The notes under the pieces: generated by a model
What the model was told of the DNA's origin: nothing
Seen by the model: the letters and a program-made list of their open reading frames with translations, nothing else
Databases searched by the model: none
NCBI GenBank assembly: GCA_050485385.1
Contig: JBJHBG010000089.1
Location: forward strand, 1-20,732
Reading direction: 5' to 3'
From: RECO01 sp050485385
GTDB taxonomy: Bacteria; Pseudomonadota; Alphaproteobacteria; Geminicoccales; Geminicoccaceae
DNA length: 20,732 bases
In this document: positions 7,406 to 15,733 of the stretch, one piece after another
Numbering within the stretch: the stretch's first letter is position 1
Layout of the letters: each line of letters starts with the position of its first letter
Program-made: the position numbers and the translations under genes

Positions 7406-8737
7406 TCAGCGGAACCAGTCGCCGAGCTGGGCAATGACCGGGAAGGCGGCGAGCAGGGCGAGGCCGAGCAGGCTCACCGCGAGGAAGGGGACGGCGGCGA
7501 ACGCAATGCGCTCGATCGACAGCCGGGTGATGTTCGCCGCGACGAACAGGTTGATGCCGACCGGCGGCGTGAACAGGCCGATGGCGAGGCTCACCATCAA
7601 GACCACGCCGAACCAGGTCGGGTCCCACCCGAGCGCCCGCACCACCGGCAGGAAAATCGGCAGCGTGATGAACATGATGGTGATGGCGTCCATGAACATG
7701 CCGGTCACCAGCAGGATGGCCATCATCGCGGCGAGGATCACCCAGGGGTTCTCGCTGAGGGCCAAGAGAGCGCCCGAATACTGGCCGACCAGATCGTCCA
7801 CCGTGACCACCCAGCCGAACAGGCTGGCGAAGGCGACGACCAGCATGACGGCGGCCGACGCCGCGCTCGCCTCGCTCAGCGCCTTGAACAGCACCGTCGG
7901 CGTCAACGTGCGGTAGATCAGGGCGCCGACGAAGAGGGCGTAGACGGTAGCGACGATAGCGGCCTCGGTCGGCGTGAACACGCCGGTATAGATGCCGCCG
8001 AGAATCAGGACCGGCGTCAACAGGCCCCAGAAGGCATCCAGGAACGAGCGCCAGAGGCGCACAGCGTAGGGCCGGTCGGCATAGGGCTCGGGCAGCAGGT
8101 CTTGCAGGGTCGGGTGCTCGCTGCGGGCGATGCCGCGTCTGGCGAAGGGCAGGGCCAGCAGCATCAACAGGCCCATCATCACGCCCGGCACGATGGCGGC
8201 GAGGAACAGGCCCGAGATCGAGGTCTCGGCGATCACCCCGTAGATGACGAGGCCGATCGAGGGCGGAATGACGATGGAGAGCGCGGCGCCGGTGCAGACC
8301 AGGGCGGCGGCGAAGGCCGGGCGGTAGCCGTCGTCGGTCATGCCCTTGACGATCAGCGGGCCGATGGCGGCGACCGAGGCCGGCCCCGAGCCGCTCACCG
8401 AGCCCCAAAAGAGGCAGACGACCGTCCCGACCACGCCCATGCCCCCGGGCAGAGCGCCCATGGCTACTCGGAAGAAGTCGAGCATCCGCTTGGCCATGCC
8501 GACCGCGCCCATGAGGATGCCGGCGAGGATGAAGAAGGGAATGGCCAGCAGCGAGAACCGCGTCACGCTGGCGGCCACGAGGTCGCCCACGAAGTCGAGC
8601 CCGAAGCCGAGCTGCCACATGGCGAACAGGGCGGCGAGGCCGAGGGCGAAGGCGACCGGCACGCGCAGGAAGAGCAGCACGAAGAAGGCGATCACCATCT
8701 CGGTGCCGACGCCGAGACCCAAGAGCGTGTCACCCAT
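7406..8737 (-). CDS. dctM: TRAP transporter large permease, DctM family
   Basis: A 443-residue, highly hydrophobic membrane protein that carries out sodium- or proton-coupled translocation for the TRAP system. The sequence shows the DctM pattern of about 11-12 membrane segments and conserved pieces such as RVPVAFALG, the GSVSGSGPASVAAIG loop, FTPTEAAIVA and FTPPVGINLFV. The long frame extends further upstream, but the ATG at 8737 (MGDTLLG) gives the normal family N-terminus. It overlaps the end of dctQ by 8 bases (8730-8737), the usual coupling of the two membrane subunits. A cytoplasmic loop around PEPYADRPYAVRLWRSF separates the two halves. Confidence 0.95.
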   Translation of the reverse strand: MGDTLLGLGVGTEMVIAFFVLLFLRVPVAFALGLAALFAMWQLGFGLDFVGDLVAASVTRFSLLAIPFFILAGILMGAVGMAKRMLDFFRVAMGALPGGMGVVGTVVCLFWGSVSGSGPASVAAIGPLIVKGMTDDGYRPAFAAALVCTGAALSIVIPPSIGLVIYGVIAETSISGLFLAAIVPGVMMGLLMLLALPFARRGIARSEHPTLQDLLPEPYADRPYAVRLWRSFLDAFWGLLTPVLILGGIYTGVFTPTEAAIVATVYALFVGALIYRTLTPTVLFKALSEASAASAAVMLVVAFASLFGWVVTVDDLVGQYSGALLALSENPWVILAAMMAILLVTGMFMDAITIMFITLPIFLPVVRALGWDPTWFGVVLMVSLAIGLFTPPVGINLFVAANITRLSIERIAFAAVPFLAVSLLGLALLAAFPVIAQLGDWFR

Positions 8738-9236
8738 CGGCGCGCACGCCCGTCCGCCAGAGGGCTTGGCCGTCCACCACCGCGCGCTCGACGTAGCGCA
8801 CGAGGACGAGGAGAAAGCCCACCGGCAGGCCGACGGTGTAGTACCAGCCCGGCAGGAACAGCGCGTAGCTCCGCACGCCGCTCGCCATCTGCCGTTGCAC
8901 CAGTTCCGCCGTGTGCCAGGCGGCGAGGAGCAGCAGCAGCACGCCCAGCGCGGTCGCCACGGCATGCACCACGAGTTGGGCGCGGACCGGCAGGATCTGG
9001 TCGATCAGCGTCACGGAGAGGTGCTGCGCCCGCTTGGCGGCGATGGCGGCGCCCAGAAGGGTGAGGATCAAGAGGCCGTTCACGAGGAGCTCTTCGGTGG
9101 CGGCGAGCGAGCGGTTGGTCAGGTAGCGCACGGTGACGTTGGCGAAGCCGAGCCCGGTCATCGCCAGGAACACGGCAGCACTCAGGATCTCCTCCAGGTT
9201 CCGCACCGCCGTGCGCACCACACCTCGTCTCCCCAT
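8730..9236 (-). CDS. dctQ: TRAP transporter small permease, DctQ family
   Basis: A 168-residue protein with four predicted membrane helices at about 18-38, 50-68, 88-108 and 130-148, as expected for DctQ. Family marks include FANVTVRY in the first helix and the acidic pair in AATEELLVNG. It supports the large permease and helps dock the binding protein. I chose the ATG at 9236; a GTG at 9278 in the same frame would add 14 mostly charged residues and overlap the upstream gene by 11 bases. Neither has a clear Shine-Dalgarno, so the start is uncertain. It follows the molybdopterin subunit gene by 31 bases, consistent with one transcript. Confidence 0.9.
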   Translation of the reverse strand: MGRRGVVRTAVRNLEEILSAAVFLAMTGLGFANVTVRYLTNRSLAATEELLVNGLLILTLLGAAIAAKRAQHLSVTLIDQILPVRAQLVVHAVATALGVLLLLLAAWHTAELVQRQMASGVRSYALFLPGWYYTVGLPVGFLLVLVRYVERAVVDGQALWRTGVRADG

Positions 9237-9267
9237 GGCGTCTCGTTCGTGCTCGGGCGCTGCACGC

Positions 9268-11574
9268 TTACGCGCCACGGGTGAGCGCTGGCAAGGGTGC
9301 CGGCAAGCGGGCGCCGCGCGCGCCGAGGCTTTGCCACACGCGCTCCGGCGTCAGCGGCCGGTCCACTTGCGCCACGCCGAGCGCGTCGTGGATGGCGTTC
9401 AGCAGGCAGGCGACGGCGCCGATGGAGCTGAGCTCGCCCACACCCTTGGCGCCGAGCAGCGCGTTGGGGCTCGGCGTCGGCCGGAAGCGCAGGTCGAACG
9501 CCGGCACGTCGATCGCCCTTGGCAGCACGTAGTCCATGAACGAGCCCGTCAGGAGCTGGCCGTTCGCGTCGTAGACCAGCGCCTCGCCCAGCACCTCGCC
9601 GATGGACTGGGCGATGCCGCCATGGCCTTGACCCAAGGCACCCGCCTCGTCGTAGACGCGGCCGAGGTCGTCGATCCCGGTCCAGCGCACGACGGCGACC
9701 GCCCCCGTCGCGGGATCGACCTCCACCTCCACGGCGTAGCCGCCATTGGGAAAGGTCGTATGCACCCCTTCGAAGTCGAGTTGGGCCATGCAGGCCGGCG
9801 CGTCGTCGGCCGCGCCGGCGGCGAGGTCCCAGAGCGTGACCCAGCGGTCGGTGCCGCGGATGGTGAACGTGCCGGCCGCATAGTCGAGGTCGACGGGGGC
9901 GGCCTCGAGCACATGGGCAGCGCGCTCGCGGGCGCGCTCCAGCATGGCGAGCGACGTGCGGTGCACGGTGTTCGCGGCAATCGGCAACAGGTTCGAGCCA
10001 CCGGTGCCGCCGCCCGTCGCCAGCCAGTCGCTGTCGCCCTGCTCGACGCGGATGCGCACAGGCTCGAGGCCGAGCGCTTCGGCCGCGACCTGGGCCAGCA
10101 CCCGGCGATGGCCCTGCCCGGAGTCCTGTGTGCCCGTGCGCACCCGGACGGTGCCGTCGCCGAGCGCCCGCACCTCGCTCCGCTCGGCGGTGGAGCCGCC
10201 GGTGGCGTGCAGGTGGAAGGTGATGCCCAGGCCGCGCAGCCGCTCGCGTGCCGCACTGGCTTCGCGACGGGCGGCGAAGCCTGCCACGTCAGCCGCCCGC
10301 TCCAGCGCATCCGCCAGCGCCGGAAAGTCGCCGCCGTCCAGGGTCTCGCCCATTGCCGTGGCATGGGGCAGGTCGGTGGGGCGGACGAGGTTGCGGCGGC
10401 GAAGGTCCAGCCGGTCGATGCCGAGCCTGGTTGCCGCCACGTCGATCAGCCGCTCCAGCGTCGCCACCGTCTCCGGTTTGCCGGCGCCGCGATAGGCGTC
10501 GGTCGGCGTCGCGTTGGTGAAGACGGCGCGCACCCGGTAGTGCAGGCCGGGAATGCGGTAGGTGTGGCCGAAGACGCGCACGGCCCCGGTGGTGACGATG
10601 GAGGGGGCGGCGGCGTTGAGGAACGCCCCCATGTCGGCCAGGGCGTCGATGCGAAAGGCGAGAAAGCGGCCCTCGGCATCGAGGGCGAGGGCCGCACGGT
10701 CGACCCTGGCGCGGCCGGGCGCGTCGCCGGTGAAGCTCTCGCTGCGCGAGGCCACCCACTTCACCGGCCGGCCCAGCGTGCGCGCCGCGTGCAGCACCAG
10801 TACCTGTTCCGGATAGGGCCAGATCTTGACGGCGAAGCTGCCGCCGACGTCGTCGGTGACGACGCGGAGGTCCGTCTTGGCGAGGCCCAGACAATCGGCC
10901 ATCGCACTCCTCAGCGCCACCACGCCCTGGCTCGGCGTCCAGAGGGTGAGGCGGCCCGCCGCGTCGACGGCACCGATGGCGCCGCGCGGCTCCAAGGGTG
11001 CGGGGGCGACGCGCGGGTGGCGGACCGTCAGCTCGACCACGTGCGCGGCCTCGGCGAAGGCACGCTCCACCACGTCCGCATTCCCCTTGGCCCAGCGAAA
11101 GGACGTGTTGTCGGGTGCGTCCGCCCAGATCAGGGGCGCGTCGGCTGCGGCGGCGCGCTCCACGTCGACGACCGCCGGCAGGGGCTCGAGGTCCAGCTCG
11201 ATCGCCTCCAGGGCGTCGAGCGCTACCGCTTCGGTCCGCGCCACGACGGCGGCTAGCGGCTGGCCGACGAAGACGACCCGCCCTTCGGCCAGCACCGGCC
11301 GACGCGGCTCGATCATCGGCCGGCCGTCCTCGCCGGTCACGGACGCGCGGCAGGCGAGCGGGCCGATGCCGGCAGCGGTGAGGTTGGCCGCGGTCACCAC
11401 GAGCTCGACGCCGGGCAGGGCGCGGGCGGCTTCGGTGTCCAGCCGGCGTATGCGCGCATGGGCGGCGGGGCTGCGCAGCACCACGAGCCGCAAGCCGTCC
11501 GCCGGCGCCCGGTCGTCGAGAAAGCGGCCGTGACCGCGAAGGAGCCTGGTGTCGTCGAGGGGGATCGTGGGCAT
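9268..11574 (-). CDS. Xanthine dehydrogenase-family molybdopterin-binding subunit (orphan, CoxL form II-like)
   Basis: A 768-residue protein matching the large catalytic subunit of molybdenum hydroxylases (aldehyde oxidase, xanthine dehydrogenase, CO-dehydrogenase type). An N-terminal a/b hammerhead-like domain covers about 12-130, followed by the two molybdopterin-binding domains. Visible motifs are DDVGGSFAVK (241-250), the active-site loop AYRGAGKPE (360-368, form II type), GTQDSGQGH (481-489) and the catalytic glutamate E714 in GAKGVGELSS. It should hydroxylate a carbon of an aldehyde or N-heterocycle. The [2Fe-2S] and FAD subunits usually encoded beside it are absent from the window. The ATG at 11574 starts the family-typical PLDDTRLLRGHGRFLDD; its ribosome-binding site is weak. 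It sits 89 bases after the Ldh_2 gene. The substrate is unknown. Confidence 0.92.
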   Translation of the reverse strand: MPTIPLDDTRLLRGHGRFLDDRAPADGLRLVVLRSPAAHARIRRLDTEAARALPGVELVVTAANLTAAGIGPLACRASVTGEDGRPMIEPRRPVLAEGRVVFVGQPLAAVVARTEAVALDALEAIELDLEPLPAVVDVERAAAADAPLIWADAPDNTSFRWAKGNADVVERAFAEAAHVVELTVRHPRVAPAPLEPRGAIGAVDAAGRLTLWTPSQGVVALRSAMADCLGLAKTDLRVVTDDVGGSFAVKIWPYPEQVLVLHAARTLGRPVKWVASRSESFTGDAPGRARVDRAALALDAEGRFLAFRIDALADMGAFLNAAAPSIVTTGAVRVFGHTYRIPGLHYRVRAVFTNATPTDAYRGAGKPETVATLERLIDVAATRLGIDRLDLRRRNLVRPTDLPHATAMGETLDGGDFPALADALERAADVAGFAARREASAARERLRGLGITFHLHATGGSTAERSEVRALGDGTVRVRTGTQDSGQGHRRVLAQVAAEALGLEPVRIRVEQGDSDWLATGGGTGGSNLLPIAANTVHRTSLAMLERARERAAHVLEAAPVDLDYAAGTFTIRGTDRWVTLWDLAAGAADDAPACMAQLDFEGVHTTFPNGGYAVEVEVDPATGAVAVVRWTGIDDLGRVYDEAGALGQGHGGIAQSIGEVLGEALVYDANGQLLTGSFMDYVLPRAIDVPAFDLRFRPTPSPNALLGAKGVGELSSIGAVACLLNAIHDALGVAQVDRPLTPERVWQSLGARGARLPAPLPALTRGA

Positions 11575-11663
11575 GTGGCGTCGAACCGTCCGGCAAGTCG
11601 AGGCGCATCGATGCCCCCCGGTGTGGCGCATTCGCCCGCCGCTGCCAAATGCGGCGACGCGCC

Positions 11664-12734
11664 TCAGCCGGTGGCCGCGGTGAGCGGGGCCGGCAGCGGC
11701 ACGCCGAGCGATGCAGCCACGCCCTCCAGCCCGCGCACGATGCCGCCGTCGAGCCGGATGCCTTCCGCGAGTTGCGCGGCCCGCCGCGCTCGGGCACCGT
11801 CGCCCGGCAGGCGCACCGGAGCGGCGCCGGGCCGTACCCGCGACGCCCGGCAGGCGGCCGCGAGCGCGTCGGTCTCGGCGAAAAAGGCGGCTCGGTCGCC
11901 GAAGGCTTCGGGGTCGAGTACCTGGAGAAGGAAGCCCTGGCACTTCTCGCCCGCCACGCGGCCCCAGCCGGGAACGGCGAGCGCCATGGTGGCGACGAGC
12001 AGGCCGAGCGCGTAGCCCTTGTGCCCGTGGGCGAGCCCGCCGAGCGGCAGGATCGTTCCCGGCGGCTCCTGCACCAACGCTCGGGGATCGTCGGTGGCAT
12101 TGCCGGCGGCGTCGAGGAGCATCGGCGCGGGCAGCCTGCGGCCCTCCTCGCGGGCGCGCTTGACGAGGGCGTTGCTGGCGAGCGAGGTCGTGGTGTCGAT
12201 CAGGATCGGCGTGGTGCTCGTAGGGATTCCGGCGGCGACGGGCTCGCTCGTCAGCACCGGGTCGAGCCCGCCGAAGGGAGCGACGGAACGCACCTGGGCG
12301 TCGGTCGCCCAGACGAGCGCCAGAAGGCCCCGCTCGGTCGCATCCTCCAGGTAGACTTGAAGCGCGCCGACATGCCCGCTGCGGCGCACGGCGACGGTGG
12401 CCGTGCCGTGGATCGGCGCCCGCTCGACGGCGGTGGCCATGGCACGCGCCAGCACCCAATGACCGGGCAGCAGCCGGGCGTCCCAACTCACAGCAGCACC
12501 TCGATCCGCCAGCACGGTCGGCAGGCCGTCGCCGACGATGATGCCCGCCCCGAGTTCCTGGACGTAGCGCGGTAGCAATGCCAGCCCGTGCGTGTCGTGG
12601 CCCATGAGGTCGGCCGCGACGATCCGCATCGCCGTAACCTCGGCGATAGGGGCCGCGACGCCGGCACGCTCGAGGCAGGCGGCGGCGAAGTCCACCAGCG
12701 CTCGATGCGCGAACCGCCTCGTTGCCGTCGTCAC
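11664..12734 (-). CDS. Ldh_2-family (malate/L-lactate dehydrogenase-like) NAD(P)-dependent oxidoreductase
   Basis: A 356-residue enzyme of the Ldh_2 family, which includes malate/sulfolactate dehydrogenases, ureidoglycolate dehydrogenase, 2,3-diketogulonate reductase and delta1-piperideine/pyrroline-2-carboxylate reductases. Family motifs are GHDTHGLALLPRY (45-57, active-site histidine region), SGHVGALQVY (119-128), DTTTS (180-184), GHKGYALGLLV (237-247) and LPGD (309-312). The GTG at 12734 forms a 4-base GTGA overlap with the tctA stop and has AAGGTG eight bases upstream, so I prefer it to the ATG at 12776, which would overlap tctA by 46 bases. It probably interconverts a 2-oxo (or cyclic imino) acid and its hydroxy (or amino) acid, but the family is too broad to name the substrate. 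Confidence 0.9.
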   Translation of the reverse strand: MTTATRRFAHRALVDFAAACLERAGVAAPIAEVTAMRIVAADLMGHDTHGLALLPRYVQELGAGIIVGDGLPTVLADRGAAVSWDARLLPGHWVLARAMATAVERAPIHGTATVAVRRSGHVGALQVYLEDATERGLLALVWATDAQVRSVAPFGGLDPVLTSEPVAAGIPTSTTPILIDTTTSLASNALVKRAREEGRRLPAPMLLDAAGNATDDPRALVQEPPGTILPLGGLAHGHKGYALGLLVATMALAVPGWGRVAGEKCQGFLLQVLDPEAFGDRAAFFAETDALAAACRASRVRPGAAPVRLPGDGARARRAAQLAEGIRLDGGIVRGLEGVAASLGVPLPAPLTAATG

Positions 12735-14230
12735 GGTTGCAGCACCTTGCCGCGTCGCGCCCGCACGGCGGACCATGCCGGCAGCAGAAGGAAGAGCACG
12801 GCCAGGAGCAGAAAGCCGAGTGCGATGGGCCGCTGCACGAAGATCAAGGGATCGCCGCCCGAAAGGATCAGGCTCTGCGACATGGAATCCTCGATCAGCG
12901 AACTGAGGATGAGGCCGAGCACGATGGGCGCCGGGGGAAAGCCGAAGCGCAGCCCGGCAAGGGCGACGAGACCGAAGCCGACACCGATCAGCATGTTGGT
13001 CTGGGTCGCGGCGATGGCGAAGAGCCCGGCGAGCGAGAAGCCCGCGATGATCGGGATCAGCAACGAATCCCGCATCGTCGCCAACGGCACCGCCACCATC
13101 GAGCCGACCCAGCCGATCGGCAGGAACAGGAAGTTCATGAGGAACGTCGTGACGAAGATCACGTAGATGATGTCGGGGTGGTCGCGGAACAGCAGCGGCC
13201 CGATGGGCAGGCCGTGGATGATGAAGGCACCGATCATCACCGCCGTGAACTGATCGCCTGGGATGCCGAGGGTGATGGTCGGGATGAGCGCCCCGCCGGG
13301 TGTCGCGTTGTTGGCGGATTCGGCGGCGATCACCCCCTCGGGAGCGCCCTTGCCGAAGCGCTCGGGCTCACGGGCGGCCCGCTTTTCGATGTTGTAGGCC
13401 GTGAACGCGGCGATGTTGCCGCCGGCCCCCGGCAGAAAGCCCACGAAGGTGCCGATCAGCGAGCCGCGGGCGAGCGTCGGCGTGGCGCGGAGGACGGCGC
13501 GGGCGGAGGGCAGCCGCATCCGCTGCGCCGTGATCGAGGCGGTTCGGGCGGCAAGGTCGGCGTGCGGATCGGCGATGGCCTGGAACACTTTCACCAGCGC
13601 GAACAGGCCCACCACGGCCGGCAGCAGCGGCGTGCCGCCGATCAGCTCCGGCACGCCGAAGTCGAACCGGTAATTGCCGAAGAGATCGATGCCGATGGTG
13701 CCGAGCAGGAGCCCGAACAGGCCGGCAAGCGCGCCCTTCGCGATGTCGTGGCTGATCGAGATGACCGCGGTCATGCCGAAGACGGTGAGCGCGAACATCT
13801 CGGGCGGGCCGAAGCGGAGTGCCACCTTGGCGAGCTGCACCGCCGCGACCATCAGGATGATGGCGCTGATGGTGCCGCCGATGATCGAGGCGACGGTCGC
13901 CCAGCCGATCGCCTCGCCGCCCTTGCCCTGGCGGAACATCGGATGGCCGTCGAAGGTGGTGGCGACGGAGCCCGGCGCGCCGGGGATGTTCAAGGTGATG
14001 GCGGTCAGCATGCCGCCGTAGAGCCCGCCGCCCATCAGGCCGATCATCAAGACGAACGCGATGCTCGCCGGCAGCGAGTAGGTGAGTGGCAGGAGCAGGG
14101 CCAGGGCGAGCGTGCTGGTCAGCCCCGGAATGGCACTGAAGACCGAGCCGAGGATCACGCCGGTTGCGAGCGCGGCGAGGGTGGCCGGCTCGGTGAAGAG
14201 GAGGAGTGCCGCGAGGATCGCGTCGGGCAT
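12731..14230 (-). CDS. tctA: Tripartite tricarboxylate transporter large permease, TctA family
   Basis: A 499-residue polytopic membrane protein forming the main translocation unit of a TTT system. TctA hallmarks are clear: SAIPGLTSTLALALLLP near the N-terminus, the NIPGAPGSVATTFDGHPM loop, GFLPGAGGNIAAF in the middle, and NNATPGGALIPTITLGIPGD with HGLPIGPLLF in the second half. The repeated proline/glycine-rich loops in each half reflect the internal duplication of the family. The start ATG at 14230 lies 14 bases after the tctB stop, and the stop overlaps the dehydrogenase start (GTGA). The TctB and TctC partners are immediately upstream, so the transporter is complete. Confidence 0.96.
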   Translation of the reverse strand: MPDAILAALLLFTEPATLAALATGVILGSVFSAIPGLTSTLALALLLPLTYSLPASIAFVLMIGLMGGGLYGGMLTAITLNIPGAPGSVATTFDGHPMFRQGKGGEAIGWATVASIIGGTISAIILMVAAVQLAKVALRFGPPEMFALTVFGMTAVISISHDIAKGALAGLFGLLLGTIGIDLFGNYRFDFGVPELIGGTPLLPAVVGLFALVKVFQAIADPHADLAARTASITAQRMRLPSARAVLRATPTLARGSLIGTFVGFLPGAGGNIAAFTAYNIEKRAAREPERFGKGAPEGVIAAESANNATPGGALIPTITLGIPGDQFTAVMIGAFIIHGLPIGPLLFRDHPDIIYVIFVTTFLMNFLFLPIGWVGSMVAVPLATMRDSLLIPIIAGFSLAGLFAIAATQTNMLIGVGFGLVALAGLRFGFPPAPIVLGLILSSLIEDSMSQSLILSGGDPLIFVQRPIALGFLLLAVLFLLLPAWSAVRARRGKVLQP

Positions 14231-14244
14231 CGGCCGGCGGTTCC

Positions 14245-14685
14245 CTAGAAGAGAAGGCCCTCGTCGGGCAGGGGCACGTCGAGCAGGCGCAAAAGGCCGT
14301 AGACCCCGGCGGTGGTCAGGGCGGGGATCAGAAGGCTGTCGACCGGCCGCGGCCGGTCGGGCTGGAGCAGAAGTGCGTAGGCGACCAAGAGCAGGAACGT
14401 CGCGACGATCAGCCCGAGGCGGGGAAATCCCAGGACGTAGACGATGGTCAGGCCGATCCCCAAGGCGCCGCGCAGGCTGAGGATCCTCGGCGGCGCCTCG
14501 GCGTCGCTCCGGTCGCCGCGCAGGACGAGCCAGCCGGCGAAGACGACGATGAGGCCGCCGAGGATCGTGGGAAAGCTGCCGGAGCCGACGCTCATGCCCC
14601 GCATCGGCGGCGGCAGGTCACCGGCGGCCAGGAGGACCAGCCCGCCGAAGACGGCGAGCAGCAGCCCGACGATGCGGTCGGTCAT
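14245..14685 (-). CDS. tctB: Tripartite tricarboxylate transporter small permease, TctB family
   Basis: A 146-residue membrane protein with about four hydrophobic segments and the poorly conserved TctB pattern, including SVGSGSFPTILGGLIVVFAG after the first helix. It is the small membrane subunit that pairs with TctA. The frame is open upstream, but the ATG at 14685 (MTDRIVGLLL) places the first helix at the usual position and has GGAAG five bases upstream; the upstream translation is arginine- and histidine-rich and not protein-like. It lies 62 bases after tctC and 14 bases before tctA. Confidence 0.93.
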   Translation of the reverse strand: MTDRIVGLLLAVFGGLVLLAAGDLPPPMRGMSVGSGSFPTILGGLIVVFAGWLVLRGDRSDAEAPPRILSLRGALGIGLTIVYVLGFPRLGLIVATFLLLVAYALLLQPDRPRPVDSLLIPALTTAGVYGLLRLLDVPLPDEGLLF

Positions 14686-14747
14686 GAGGGCTTCCGTGAA
14701 GCTGGGGTCGGCCCCCCGGGGCGCCGCGAGGCCGGCCGGGTCGATGG

Positions 14748-15680
14748 CTACATGTCGAGCCGGGCAAGGGCCTCGGAGATGACCGGCATCATCGCGTCGA
14801 ACATCGCCTGCGTGTCCTCGCCCGACATGTACGAGGGGGCGACGTTGGCCTGGCTCGACCACGTCTGGAACGCGTCGGAATGCCAAGCCGCGTCGAACCG
14901 CTCGCGCAGGAAGGCGACGACGTCGTCGGGCGTGCCCACGGGCGCGCCGAGCGAGCGGAAGCTGGAGAGGACGATGTCCATGCCCTCCTCGATGGCCGTC
15001 GGCACGTCGGGCATGTCCGGGTGGCGCTCGCTCGCGAACTGGACGAGCACCCGGATGTCCGGCCGCCCCTTGGCCTCGGGCACGTCGGTGAAGGTGGCGT
15101 CGACGTTGCCGCCGAGCAGCGCCGCGATGCTCGGCGCGCCGCCCTGGAAGGGCACGGCGCGCAGTTCCACCTCCTTCGCCTGCTCGATGCCGACCGCGGC
15201 GAGGTGATGGATGCCGCCGAGCCCGCCCATGGCGACGGTCACCGGCTCGTCACGGTCCCGCGCCAGGGCGATGAAGTCGTCGAAGGTCTCGATCGGCGAG
15301 TCGGCCGCCACGGCGAACACTTGCGGATATTGCGAGATGGTGACCAGCGGCACGAAGTCCTGGTAGTCGGCGGGGCCGTTCTTGGCGGTGATCGCCAAGA
15401 GGTCGTAGGTGAGTGCCACGAGGTTGTAGCCGTCGGCACGCGCGCGTGCCGCTTCGCCCCAGCCGACGGCCCCGCTGCCACCGGTCACGTTGGTGACGTT
15501 GAAGCTGGTCCCGACGTGCGCTTCGGCAACGTCGAGAAAGCCGCGGATGGTGACGTCGGTGCCGCCGCCGGCGCCCCAGGGCACGATCACGCGGATCGAC
15601 CGGTCCGGATAGTCGGCGGTCGCGGGGGCCGCGAGACCGAGGGTGAGGACTGCGGCCGCAAGGCCAAGATGGCGCAACAT
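14748..15680 (-). CDS. tctC: Tripartite tricarboxylate transporter substrate-binding protein, TctC/Bug family
   Basis: A 310-residue periplasmic binding protein. An N-terminal signal peptide of about 22 residues ends in an A-T-A site before DYPDRSIRVIVPWGAGGGTD. The Y-P-x-R-x-IR-x-x-VP start of the mature protein and the conserved Asp42 in GGGTDV are Bug-family marks; GGLGGIHHLA corresponds to the second ligand-contacting loop. Start choice is secure: GGAGG (15687-15691) sits six bases before the ATG. Bug proteins bind carboxylates, amides and many other small molecules, so the ligand cannot be predicted. It is the second gene of the operon, 53 bases after the DapA-like lyase gene, with a GC hairpin in the gap. 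Confidence 0.95.
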   Translation of the reverse strand: MLRHLGLAAAVLTLGLAAPATADYPDRSIRVIVPWGAGGGTDVTIRGFLDVAEAHVGTSFNVTNVTGGSGAVGWGEAARARADGYNLVALTYDLLAITAKNGPADYQDFVPLVTISQYPQVFAVAADSPIETFDDFIALARDRDEPVTVAMGGLGGIHHLAAVGIEQAKEVELRAVPFQGGAPSIAALLGGNVDATFTDVPEAKGRPDIRVLVQFASERHPDMPDVPTAIEEGMDIVLSSFRSLGAPVGTPDDVVAFLRERFDAAWHSDAFQTWSSQANVAPSYMSGEDTQAMFDAMMPVISEALARLDM

Positions 15681-15700
15681 GGGGTTCCTCCCTGGTAGGG

Positions 15701-15719
15701 GCGCGCCGATCCGGCGCGC
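15701..15719 (-). promoter_or_regulatory. GC hairpin between the lyase gene and tctC
   Basis: GCGCGCCG (15701-15708) and CGGCGCGC (15712-15719) are perfect 8-base complementary arms around a 3-base loop. The hairpin lies between the stop of the first operon gene and the strong Shine-Dalgarno of tctC. It has no T-tract. A hairpin here could attenuate transcription or protect the 5' end of a processed tctC mRNA, which would raise binding-protein levels. Confidence 0.45.
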
Positions 15720-15733
15720 GGACGGCTCGGCGG

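Noticed and set aside
5909..9064. A 1051-codon plus-strand open frame antisense to the TRAP genes
   Set aside because: Its translation is low-complexity in H, R, G, D and Q and matches no family. The minus-strand frames here encode clear DctP, DctM and DctQ proteins. Long antisense frames are expected in DNA this GC-rich.
12722..14248. A 508-codon plus-strand open frame antisense to tctA
   Set aside because: Repetitive charged composition (many H, D, E, Q, R), no domain, and fully antisense to an unmistakable TctA gene.
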